Source: Candidatus Cloacimonadota bacterium (lineage in GTDB: Bacteria > Cloacimonadota > Cloacimonadia > Cloacimonadales > WRIO01). From it: a stretch of DNA of 15,586 bases. Numbering within the stretch: position 1 is the stretch's first letter; every line of letters begins with the position of its first letter. Made by a program: the position numbers and the translations under genes. Positions 6,316 to 13,558 of this stretch are shown piece by piece. Under the pieces are notes generated by a model. It was given only the letters and a program-made list of their open reading frames with translations, had not been told where the DNA came from and did no database searches. The DNA lies in the NCBI GenBank assembly GCA_017998585.1, contig JAGOCT010000011.1:1-15586 (forward strand), in the 5' to 3' direction.

Positions 6316-7305
6316 ATGGTTTCTATTGAAGAATTACACAGACAAGTACTTGAACAAAGCCAAAAGATTGATATATTAGTAAGTGAATTAAGAAGAAATA
6401 TTGTTGGACAGGATTATATGATAAAGCGTATGCTCATAGGTCTACTGGCTAATGGTCATATTCTGCTCGAAGGTGTTCCTGGTCTGGCAAAGACTTTAGC
6501 CGTAAGTTCTCTGGCTGACACCTTAACCGCATCATTCAGAAGAATCCAGTTTACTCCTGATCTTCTTCCAGCAGACCTTTTAGGTACCTTGATTTATAAT
6601 CAAAAAACAGCTGATTTTGAACCCAGAATTGGGCCTATTTTTGCCAATTTTGTATTAGCAGATGAAATTAACCGTGCACCTGCTAAAGTTCAGTCTGCAC
6701 TTCTTGAAGCTATGCAGGAAAAACAAATGACTATTGGTAAAACAACCTGGGAATTACCAAAACCATTTATTGTTATGGCGACTCAAAATCCGCTAGAACA
6801 GGAAGGAACATATCCATTACCTGAAGCACAGGTTGACAGGTTTATGTTGAAGCTTATTGTAAACTATCCAAATAGAAACGAAGAAAAAGAAATTTTAAAT
6901 AAAATGGTCAGTAGTGATCCTGAAAAACTTAACAAGATTCTAACACCAGAAAATATTCTGGAAATGCGTGAGATTGTTAAAAATATCTATATGGAAGAGA
7001 AGATAAAAGATTATATCCTGGATCTTGTTTTTGCCACTCGTGAACCAGATAAATTCAAAAATCTAAACGAGCTGAAATCTTATATAGAATGTGGTGCTTC
7101 TCCTCGTGCAACTTTATATTTAGCAAGGGCAGCCAAGGCACATGCTTTCCTGGAACATAGGGGATATGTTACACCTGATGATATCAAAGCCATTGGTCGC
7201 GATATTTTAAGACATAGAATCATCTTAACCTATGAGGCTGAAGCTGAACAGATTACAACCGATCATATCATTAACAGACTCTTTGATGAAATTGAGGTTC
7301 CATAA
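6316..7305 (+). CDS. moxR: MoxR-family AAA+ ATPase
   Basis: The 329-residue protein is a full-length MoxR ATPase. Walker A is G53-V-P-G-L-A-K59-T60. Walker B is V-L-A-D116-E117, followed by I-N-R-A-P-A-K-V-Q-S-A-L-L-E-A-M-Q-E, the family hallmark. Sensor 1 is N158 in A-T-Q-N-P, and P-E-A-Q-x-D-R-F (169-176) is also characteristic. The C-terminal lid includes G-A-S-P-R-A. By family knowledge, MoxR ATPases form ring assemblies and work with VWA proteins as chaperones for maturation of enzymes or envelope proteins. The genes that follow (DUF58, BatD-like, two VWA, TPR) are the classic partners. It is cytoplasmic. The start has a near-ideal ribosome site. No key residue is missing. Confidence 0.96.
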   Translation: MVSIEELHRQVLEQSQKIDILVSELRRNIVGQDYMIKRMLIGLLANGHILLEGVPGLAKTLAVSSLADTLTASFRRIQFTPDLLPADLLGTLIYNQKTADFEPRIGPIFANFVLADEINRAPAKVQSALLEAMQEKQMTIGKTTWELPKPFIVMATQNPLEQEGTYPLPEAQVDRFMLKLIVNYPNRNEEKEILNKMVSSDPEKLNKILTPENILEMREIVKNIYMEEKIKDYILDLVFATREPDKFKNLNELKSYIECGASPRATLYLARAAKAHAFLEHRGYVTPDDIKAIGRDILRHRIILTYEAEAEQITTDHIINRLFDEIEVP

Positions 7306-7307
7306 AA

Positions 7308-8192
7308 ATGGAAGCTTCTGAAATCTTAAAAAGAATCAGAAAAATCGAGATATCAACCAAAGCCTTAGTGAATGAAGTATTCTCAGGTGAATACCATTCC
7401 ATGTTTAAAGGACACGGACTGGAGTTTGCAGAAGTAAGAGAATATCAGGATGGCGACAGTTTTAAAGAGATAGACTGGAATGTTACAGCAAGACTGGGAA
7501 AACCACATATAAAGAAATTTAACGAAACACGTGAGTTGAGTGTTTTGTTTTTAGTTGATACAAGTGCTTCTTCTCATTTTGGAACTGTCAGTTATTTAAA
7601 ATCTGAAATCATTACTGAATTAACGGCTTTATTATCATTCTCCGCTTTATCAAACAATGACAAAGTCGGATTGATTCTTTTTTCAGATCAGATTGAACAA
7701 TTCTCTCCGCCTAGAAAAGGCAGAAAAAATACTTTAAAAATATTGAGAGATATCTTGTATTTTGAACCAAAAGGAAAAGGAACCTGCATTGAGAAAGCAA
7801 TAGAATTTGTTTGGAAAATCACCAAGAAAAAATCAGTGATTTTTATTATATCGGATTTTTTTGATAAAAACTACGAACATAGTTTAAGAATCTTATCAAA
7901 AAAACATGATGTTGTTGCTTTTAGAATAATTGATCCTGCTGAGTTAAAAATGCCTGATGCAGGCATTCTTCATTTTCAAGATCCAGAAACAGGACATCGA
8001 ATCACAGTTAATACCTCCTCAAGAAAATTCAGAGAATTGTTTCAGGCAAGTATGGTAAAACAAACCTTATCGCTTGAAGAAACCTTTAAAAAAATGAAAA
8101 TAGATTTGTTAACAATCAAAACAGATCAAAATTATATCCCAAATCTGATAAACTTCTTTAAAAGTCGTATTAAACGTATTAAACGAGGTTAA
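7308..8192 (+). CDS. DUF58 domain protein (VWA-like, MoxR partner)
   Basis: The 294-residue protein carries the DUF58 signature: E-Y-x-D48-G-D50 ... I55-D-W-N-V-T-A-R, then K-P-H-I-K-K-F. A VWA-like fold follows, with D84-T-S86-A-S88 matching the D-x-S-x-S metal-ion site. K-G-R-K-N-T-L and V-I-F-I-I-S-D-F-F-D are also usual. There is no signal peptide or membrane segment, so it is the short, soluble form of the family. It begins 2 bases after moxR, an arrangement seen in very many bacteria, and is presumed to bridge MoxR and the membrane VWA proteins. The C-terminus is rich in lysine and arginine. The exact function of DUF58 is not established. Confidence 0.93.
   Translation: MEASEILKRIRKIEISTKALVNEVFSGEYHSMFKGHGLEFAEVREYQDGDSFKEIDWNVTARLGKPHIKKFNETRELSVLFLVDTSASSHFGTVSYLKSEIITELTALLSFSALSNNDKVGLILFSDQIEQFSPPRKGRKNTLKILRDILYFEPKGKGTCIEKAIEFVWKITKKKSVIFIISDFFDKNYEHSLRILSKKHDVVAFRIIDPAELKMPDAGILHFQDPETGHRITVNTSSRKFRELFQASMVKQTLSLEETFKKMKIDLLTIKTDQNYIPNLINFFKSRIKRIKRG
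8185..8188 (+). promoter_or_regulatory. Ribosome binding site for a TTG-initiated gene
   Basis: GAGG lies in the last codons of the DUF58 gene, 5 bases before the TTG at 8194. It supports TTG as the start, giving a protein that begins with a proper signal peptide. Confidence 0.55.
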
Positions 8193-8193
8193 T

Positions 8194-9081
8194 TTGAAAA
8201 GAATTCTTTTATTATTATCAGCTTTGTTAATAATTGCATTGCATGCAACTGATTTGCCAGTTAAGCTGATAAAACCTGATACACTTTATATCGGTGAGAG
8301 CTTCACGCTGGAAATTGAAATACCGAAAGATGAAAAAGTCAATATATCAGAGCCCAAAAACATAAATTCTGATCAGGTTGTACTAATCAAAACTGAACTT
8401 CAGGATTCTGAAAAAACATATAAGTACCTTTTAACAGTTGCTGCTTTCGACACAGGTAAAGTTGACGTTCCAGCAATCAGCTTTTATAAAAAATCAGAAA
8501 AGGCATTAGATTCATTGTTAACTCAATCCTTTTCTATATGGGTCTCATCTTCTTTAACGCCTGCTGATACAACGATTAAAGATATCAAAGAACCTGAGTC
8601 TGTTTACCTGGAATGGCAGGATTATGTTCTTTTACTGATAATTTTTAATCTACTCAGCTTGCTGTATGTATTGGTAAAAAACTTCAGAAATAGAAAGAAT
8701 AAAGAAGAAGAATATCAAACCATTGATTTAAGACCAGCCTGGGAAAAAGCAATGGAAATGCTGTTAAAACTCAAAGAACAAGATTTGCTGGAAAGAAATG
8801 AATGGATTGAATATCATTATTCTCTTTCAATTGTCTTAAGACATTTTCTAATGTTGCAGTTTAATGTTAAAGCGGTTGAAATGACAACTTATGAAGTAAA
8901 AGAAAGTTTGCCTACTGATTTTCAATTTAAGAGAGAAATTATACAACTACTGAGTTTCTGTGATCAAATAAAATATGCTAAAGGTATTCCTGATATCAGC
9001 ATATCAAAAAAATATGAAGAATGGCTCGAACAGTATATCATTAGCTTTAAAATAGAAAGTAAAGAAACGGAAGCATTATGA
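8194..9081 (+). CDS. BatD-like exported protein with transmembrane segment and cytoplasmic helical domain
   Basis: The 295-residue protein starts at TTG with an N-terminal signal peptide (about 1-19, ending L-H-A-T-D). A periplasmic beta-rich domain (about 22-120) resembles the first BatD-type domain: L-Y-I-G-E-S-F-T-L-E-I-E-I-P, and later Y-K-Y-L-L-T-V-A-A-F-D-T-G-K-V-D-V-P-A. One membrane segment (about 144-162) is followed by basic residues, so the rest is cytoplasmic. That part is helical (about 180-285) and resembles the DUF4381/BatD C-terminal style (Y-H-Y-S-L-S-I-V-L-R-H-F-L). Typical BatD is much longer, with several beta domains and sits after the TPR gene. Here a short version sits before batA. 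It probably scaffolds the VWA proteins in the membrane. It overlaps batA by 4 bases. Confidence 0.75.
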   Translation: MKRILLLLSALLIIALHATDLPVKLIKPDTLYIGESFTLEIEIPKDEKVNISEPKNINSDQVVLIKTELQDSEKTYKYLLTVAAFDTGKVDVPAISFYKKSEKALDSLLTQSFSIWVSSSLTPADTTIKDIKEPESVYLEWQDYVLLLIIFNLLSLLYVLVKNFRNRKNKEEEYQTIDLRPAWEKAMEMLLKLKEQDLLERNEWIEYHYSLSIVLRHFLMLQFNVKAVEMTTYEVKESLPTDFQFKREIIQLLSFCDQIKYAKGIPDISISKKYEEWLEQYIISFKIESKETEAL

Positions 9082-10070
9082 TTCAATTCTTGTACCCCCT
9101 CTGGTTTCTTGCTTTAGTACTGTTACCCATATACTGGTACTATGAGTGGAAATTTAAAAGCAAGAAAAAACCTCGTATCCAATATGCTCTGGTAGATGTT
9201 ATAAAAGATATTCAAAAGAGAAATCACTGGTCATTCTACACTCACATTATTATAAAATCCCTTGTTTTTATACTGATTATATGCGCACTTGCAAGACCAC
9301 GTCAGGTACTGGTTCGTAAAGACATCAGTAAGAAGGGTGTTGACATTATATTTGCACTTGATGTCAGTGGTAGTATGCTTGCTGTTGACTTTAAACCTGT
9401 AAACAGAATGGAAGCAGCTAAGAAAGTGGCAGCACAATTCGTACAAAAGCGAGACCATGACAGAATTGGAATCGTAACATTTGCTGAATATGCCTATACT
9501 CAAGCTCCGTTAACTCTTGATTATAATATGATTCTAAATGTGATTGATAAGCTAAACGTTGATGAGCAACAAAGTGGTACTGCTATTGGTAGCGGAATTG
9601 CAACTGCAATAACCCGATTAAAAAATTCAGAAGCAAAATCTAAAGTTATCATTCTGATAACAGATGGTCGTAACAATGCTGGAGAAATAGACCCTTTTTC
9701 TGCTGCAGAACTTGCTAAGACATTAGGAATTAAAGTATATTGCGTCGCAGTTGGAAGTACAGGTCCGGTTGATTATCCTTTTGTTGACCCTATATTTGGA
9801 GTACAATATCAAAAAGTGATGATAGATATGGATATTCCATCGCTAAACAAAATTGCACAGATTACAGGAACAAGAAAAGTATCTGTTGCAACAAATTCTA
9901 ATGAACTTAATCAAATTTTAGAAGAAATAAACAGACTGGAAAAAAGTGAGATAAAACAAAAAAACTACTATGAATATGAAGAGACGTTTACTTATTTGCT
10001 GGTGATTTTATTAATTCTGATGCTATATGATGTACTTAGACGTACTATTATACGTAAAGATATTCCGTGA
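9078..10070 (+). CDS. batA: Membrane-anchored VWA protein BatA
   Basis: The 330-residue protein has two N-terminal membrane segments (about 4-21 and 55-73), a VWA domain (about 88-280) and a C-terminal membrane segment (about 306-322). The MIDAS site is intact: D95-V-S97-G-S99-M, the downstream S-G-T-A-I-G threonine, and T-D-G-R-N-N in the third loop. The link A-L-A-R-P-R between the second membrane segment and the VWA domain is characteristic of BatA/BatB. The VWA domain should lie in the periplasm. Bat proteins were named for Bacteroides aerotolerance, but in other bacteria the role of the cluster is broader or unknown. The ATG overlaps the preceding stop by 4 bases. Order relative to the second VWA gene suggests BatA rather than BatB. 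Confidence 0.9.
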   Translation: MIQFLYPLWFLALVLLPIYWYYEWKFKSKKKPRIQYALVDVIKDIQKRNHWSFYTHIIIKSLVFILIICALARPRQVLVRKDISKKGVDIIFALDVSGSMLAVDFKPVNRMEAAKKVAAQFVQKRDHDRIGIVTFAEYAYTQAPLTLDYNMILNVIDKLNVDEQQSGTAIGSGIATAITRLKNSEAKSKVIILITDGRNNAGEIDPFSAAELAKTLGIKVYCVAVGSTGPVDYPFVDPIFGVQYQKVMIDMDIPSLNKIAQITGTRKVSVATNSNELNQILEEINRLEKSEIKQKNYYEYEETFTYLLVILLILMLYDVLRRTIIRKDIP

Positions 10071-10076
10071 GGTCTT

Positions 10077-11114
10077 ATGAACTGGGGAAATCCAAACTTT
10101 CTTTATCTATTATTACTGATACCCATACTGATAGTCATGATGATTATCGGGACAAAAATCAGATTGAAACGATTTTCACGTTTCGCTTCAAAATCATTAT
10201 TTACATTTCATTACCGTAACTTTTCAATTTTTCACTGGAATATAAAAATTGCATTGATTATTATTGCCATTATGTTTGTTGTGATAGCACTGGCACGTCC
10301 CCAGTGGGATAAAGAAGTGCAGGAAGTCCATCAACAGGGAATTGATATTGTTGTCTGTATCGATGTATCTAAAAGTATGGATGCAGCAGATATCAGACCT
10401 TCCAGGCTTGAAAGAGCAAAAAATCATATCAGTCTTTTCCTGGAGGAGTTAAAAGGGGATAGAGTCGGGATCGTGGCATTTGCAGGAAAAAGCATGGTAT
10501 TATGCCCCTTAACAGATGATTATGCAGCTTTGAATATGTTTTTATCTACGCTGAATACTGAGACAATAACAGCTTATGGCACGAATATAGGCTCTGCCCT
10601 CGAAAAAGCTGAAAAAATGTTTTTAAAAGAATCGAAAAGTAAAATTATCATTTTAATTAGCGATGGGGAAGACTTAGAAGCTGATGGGATAAAAATGGCT
10701 TCAAGAATTGCCAAACAAAATATTAATATTTTTAGTATTGGCGTTGGCTCAATTGATGGCAGTCCAATTGAAATGATTAATTCATATGGACAGGTTGAAT
10801 ATGCAAAAGATGACCAAGGTAATATCGTATTATCAAAAATGGATGTAGAAACACTTTCTGCTATTTCTTCAAATGCTAATGGGAAATTTTACCCGATTAC
10901 ACCACAAAATTCTGAAATATATGATATTCTTAATCAAATAACTGGAAAAGAAAAAAATAAAATCAGTAGTAAACAATATTTTAAATTTAAAGAACAATAT
11001 CATTATTTTGTTATAATTGCCTTGATATTAATCATTATTGAAGCACTTGTTACTTATGAAAACAGATTTAACAAAGTTAATATAGACAAACCATCAAGAT
11101 CATCAAAGGATTGA
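10077..11114 (+). CDS. batB: Membrane-anchored VWA protein BatB
   Basis: The 345-residue protein repeats the BatA plan: membrane segments at about 8-25 and 55-72, A-L-A-R-P-Q-W as linker, a VWA domain with D96-V-S98-K-S100-M, L-x-R-A-K after the first loop, Y-G-T-N-I-G-S-A as the second loop, and I-S-D-G-E-D as the third. A C-terminal membrane segment lies at about 307-324. All MIDAS residues are present. It starts 6 bases after batA with GAGGT just upstream. BatA and BatB are known to occur as a tandem pair that probably arose by duplication and is thought to form a complex with BatC. The last 20 residues are polar and would face the cytoplasm. Confidence 0.9.
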   Translation: MNWGNPNFLYLLLLIPILIVMMIIGTKIRLKRFSRFASKSLFTFHYRNFSIFHWNIKIALIIIAIMFVVIALARPQWDKEVQEVHQQGIDIVVCIDVSKSMDAADIRPSRLERAKNHISLFLEELKGDRVGIVAFAGKSMVLCPLTDDYAALNMFLSTLNTETITAYGTNIGSALEKAEKMFLKESKSKIIILISDGEDLEADGIKMASRIAKQNINIFSIGVGSIDGSPIEMINSYGQVEYAKDDQGNIVLSKMDVETLSAISSNANGKFYPITPQNSEIYDILNQITGKEKNKISSKQYFKFKEQYHYFVIIALILIIIEALVTYENRFNKVNIDKPSRSSKD

Positions 11115-11117
11115 TTT

Positions 11118-11744
11118 ATGAAGAAATTAAGTCTTATTTGTCTCCTGATCCTATTCACTATCACATTGAATGCCATTGATATCAATTTTAAAAAAGTTTA
11201 CAGAAATATGATTGGTAATCATCAATATAAAAAGAACGATTTTAATAATGCACAAAAAAGTTTTGAAAAAAACTCAATTGATTATCCTGATAAGGATAAT
11301 TTACATTATAATCTGGGTAACTCACTCTATAAAAATGGAAAGTACCAGGAAGCATTGAAAGAATATGAAATTGCATTACATAACAAAAATCCAGAACTAG
11401 AATCAAAAATACATCACAACATCGGTAATATCCATTTTCTAAATAAAGATTATCAAAAAGCAATTGATGCTTACAAGAAATCACTCGTTAAAAAAAATAA
11501 TCAGGAAGATACCAGAAAAAATTACGAGCTTGCAAAAAGGTTACTGATTCAACAACAAGAAAACAAAAACCAAAATCAAGATCAAGACCAACAAAAACAA
11601 GAGAAACAAGACAAAAAGGAAGAAAATACTCAGGAACAAATAGAAGCTCAGAGTATATTAAAAGCAATTGAAGAAAAAGAAAAAGAACAACAAAAGAAAA
11701 AATCGCAGAATACAGGAAAGTATAAATCAGGAAAATACTGGTAA
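11118..11744 (+). CDS. batC: TPR protein BatC
   Basis: The 208-residue protein has an N-terminal signal peptide (about 1-19, ending L-N-A). About three tetratricopeptide repeats follow (roughly 30-140); L-H-Y-N-L-G-N-S-L-Y-K-N-G-K-Y-Q-E-A-L and H-H-N-I-G-N-I-H-F are the clearest. A low-complexity tail rich in Gln, Lys and Glu runs from about 147. The short helix S-I-L-K-A-I-E-E-K-E-K-E near the end matches the I-L-x-A-L-x-x-x-E motif of BatC proteins as I know them. It is expected in the periplasm, with the TPRs binding BatA/BatB. It starts 3 bases after batB. No full-length BatD or BatE follows; the next gene is a recombinase. Confidence 0.85.
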   Translation: MKKLSLICLLILFTITLNAIDINFKKVYRNMIGNHQYKKNDFNNAQKSFEKNSIDYPDKDNLHYNLGNSLYKNGKYQEALKEYEIALHNKNPELESKIHHNIGNIHFLNKDYQKAIDAYKKSLVKKNNQEDTRKNYELAKRLLIQQQENKNQNQDQDQQKQEKQDKKEENTQEQIEAQSILKAIEEKEKEQQKKKSQNTGKYKSGKYW

Positions 11745-12680
11745 ATGATACCATTTCATGATTTTATCAGTAAATTTATCCAGTATGAAAAAGCAAAAAA
11801 CTTCTCTGATAATACTTTAATTGCTTATGAATCTGATTTGTATCAGTTTCAGGAATACTTGATTTCAAGATTTGAAGGATACAAAATTATTCTAAAAGAG
11901 ATTGACAAATCTATGATTCAGGACTATATGATTGAATTATCTAATCAACATATATCTAACCGCTCTCTTGAAAGAAAAATAACCTCAATTAGAGAATTTT
12001 TTAAATATCTGTACATGGAAGACTATATTCAGATTAATCCGGCCAAAACAATACATTCTCCAAAATATAGTAAAAAACTTCCTATATCTCTAACATCAGA
12101 AGAGTTATCAAAATTATGTGAAATACCAAACCAGACAACTCCTTTTGGATCTCGAAACATTGCAATAATTAAGTTATTCTATTCCAGTGGATTGCGTGCA
12201 AGTGAATTATGTAATTTATTACTAAATGATATCCAATTGACTCAAAAAAAAGTAGTTGTTACAGGAAAAGGCAATAAACAAAGAGTTATTCCAGTCTCTG
12301 ATGATGCCATTTTGGCTATTGATCAGTATCTGTCGGTAAGAAATCACTTCAGACCACAAAATAATCATTTGTTTGTATCGAAAAGCGGTATTGCTTTGAC
12401 TTATACTGAGATTTATAAAATTTTGAAAATGTATTTTAGGCAAACTTCAAAAGACTCCAGTTGTTCTACACATACATTGAGGCATACTTTTGCTACTCAT
12501 CTTATGGAAAATGGAGCTGATATCAGAGCAATTCAGGAAATGCTAGGGCATGAATCCATTTCAACAACAGAGATTTACACTCATGTCGCTGTATCAAACT
12601 TAAAAAAAGTGTATAAAAAATTACATCCCCGTTCAAAACCTGATAAGACAGATAACCCTAAAAATCAAAGTGATAAATAG
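11745..12680 (+). CDS. xerC/xerD: Xer-type tyrosine recombinase
   Basis: The 311-residue protein has the two-domain Xer layout. The N-terminal core-binding domain (about 1-105) shows S-D-N-T-L-I-A-Y-E-S-D-L. The catalytic domain (about 112-295) has the full active site: R151 in S-S-G-L-R-A-S-E-L, K175 in T-G-K-G-N-K, H243-T-L-R246-H-T-F-A-T, H269 in L-G-H-E-S, and the nucleophile Y278. Length and lack of extra domains fit XerC/XerD, which resolve chromosome dimers at dif, rather than a phage or integron integrase. XerC and XerD cannot be told apart here, and no dif-like site was seen nearby. The ATG directly follows the batC stop. The lysine/asparagine-rich 3' end overlaps the convergent gene by 23 bases. 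Confidence 0.9.
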   Translation: MIPFHDFISKFIQYEKAKNFSDNTLIAYESDLYQFQEYLISRFEGYKIILKEIDKSMIQDYMIELSNQHISNRSLERKITSIREFFKYLYMEDYIQINPAKTIHSPKYSKKLPISLTSEELSKLCEIPNQTTPFGSRNIAIIKLFYSSGLRASELCNLLLNDIQLTQKKVVVTGKGNKQRVIPVSDDAILAIDQYLSVRNHFRPQNNHLFVSKSGIALTYTEIYKILKMYFRQTSKDSSCSTHTLRHTFATHLMENGADIRAIQEMLGHESISTTEIYTHVAVSNLKKVYKKLHPRSKPDKTDNPKNQSDK

Positions 12681-13284
12681 CCTTTAACTGCTCAATCTTG
12701 TTACCAAGCTGTATAATCCCCTCAATAAAAGTTAAATCAACAGAATATTCAGGATCAAGCTCCTTAACGATAGCAAGACTCTGAGAGTATTGTTGTAAAT
12801 TATAATAACAAATCGCTTTTAAAACCATAATATCTGAGTAATTCAAGCTAAAGTCTCTGCTAAATTGCCAGCTATTTGGAATTTGCCCTGATAGTGATAA
12901 GCTTTCATTGTAATTGCTTTCCAGATAAGCAATGAATGACTGTCCGGCTTTTACATCCTGATAAAGAGAATCAGAAGGAGTCATCGTTTGAAGTGAATCA
13001 GTTTCAAAAAACTGGTTAAATTGTAAATCTGAATTGACTATTTTTTTTAATCTGAAATATGTCCAACCCAGGGCATGATAACCTTTTAAATATGCATTAG
13101 GTCGGGTTGTTAACTCTAAAAAATAGGGGAGAGCAGAGTCATAATTCCCTTTAAGGTATTGATTCCATCCTAATTTTAATACATAATCAGAACTCAATCC
13201 GCTAATACTTGTCTGTTCATCTTTTTTCTCGCAAGCAGTAAAAAAGAGGCTTGCTACACACAGAAGAATGTATATATGTTTCAT
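12658..13284 (-). CDS. TPR-containing lipoprotein of unknown function
   Basis: The 208-residue protein begins with a lipoprotein signal peptide. A hydrophobic stretch ends in F-F-T-A-C18, a good lipobox, followed by E-K-K-D-E. It should be anchored by C18 to a membrane facing the periplasm. The rest is helical with TPR-like pairs: L-G-W-N-Q-Y-L-K-G-N-Y-D-S-A-L-P-Y-F, then Y-H-A-L-G-W-T-Y-F, and I-C-Y-Y-N-L-Q-Q-Y-S-Q-S-L-A-I. TPR lipoproteins often serve as assembly scaffolds, but the partner is unknown. It lies 10 bases downstream of the propeller gene and likely shares its transcript. The 3' end overlaps the recombinase gene on the other strand by 23 bases. Confidence 0.82.
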   Translation of the reverse strand: MKHIYILLCVASLFFTACEKKDEQTSISGLSSDYVLKLGWNQYLKGNYDSALPYFLELTTRPNAYLKGYHALGWTYFRLKKIVNSDLQFNQFFETDSLQTMTPSDSLYQDVKAGQSFIAYLESNYNESLSLSGQIPNSWQFSRDFSLNYSDIMVLKAICYYNLQQYSQSLAIVKELDPEYSVDLTFIEGIIQLGNKIEQLKAIYHFDF

Positions 13285-13287
13285 GTT

Positions 13288-13293
13288 TCCCCC
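13288..13293 (-). promoter_or_regulatory. Ribosome binding site for the TPR lipoprotein
   Basis: Read on the minus strand, GGGGGA lies 3 bases before the ATG at 13284-13282, in the 10-base gap after the propeller gene stop. It supports this start, which gives an intact signal peptide. Confidence 0.55.
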
Positions 13294-13294
13294 A

Positions 13295-13558
13295 TTACTT
13301 TAACAACAGCATTTTGTTTGTTGATTTAATATGATTGTATTGAACCGTATAAAAATAAATACCTGAGCTGACTGGTTTATCATTTTTATCTTTACCATTC
13401 CATTCTAACAGAAAACTTTTTTCCTTCGTTTCTTGATTGTATAATTCCTTAACAAACTGTCCTCTGAGATTATATATAGTTACTTTGACGATTGCATTTT
13501 CTTTAGGAGAGTCTATATTTACTTTTATCAGAGTACTTGGATTAAAAGGATTAGGATA
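13295..13558 (-). other. C-terminal sorting domain (FlgD-like / Por secretion type)
   Basis: This part of the propeller gene encodes the terminal 87 residues, from the YPNPFNPS motif to the final MLLLK. By family knowledge such domains direct proteins across the outer membrane by type IX secretion in Bacteroidota and related phyla, and are then often removed. No secretion component is encoded in the window. Confidence 0.8.

Noticed and set aside
9231..9503. 90-codon open frame on the minus strand inside batA
   Set aside because: Antisense to the conserved VWA region, with cysteine/tyrosine-rich nonsense composition and no start context.
11560..11720. Low-complexity A-rich stretch as a possible repeat or regulatory tract
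   Set aside because: It is the coding sequence of the charged Gln/Lys/Glu tail that BatC proteins commonly have.
11488..11754. 88-codon, strongly hydrophobic open frame on the minus strand across the end of batC
   Set aside because: The hydrophobicity is the mirror of the Lys/Gln/Glu-rich codons of batC, not a real membrane protein.
11745..12680. Integrase of a mobile element
   Set aside because: Length and domain plan fit housekeeping XerC/XerD, and there is no flanking tRNA, direct repeat or cargo typical of an integrated element.
12640..12720. Bidirectional terminator between the convergent genes
   Set aside because: I could not find a stable inverted repeat followed by a T run on either strand.
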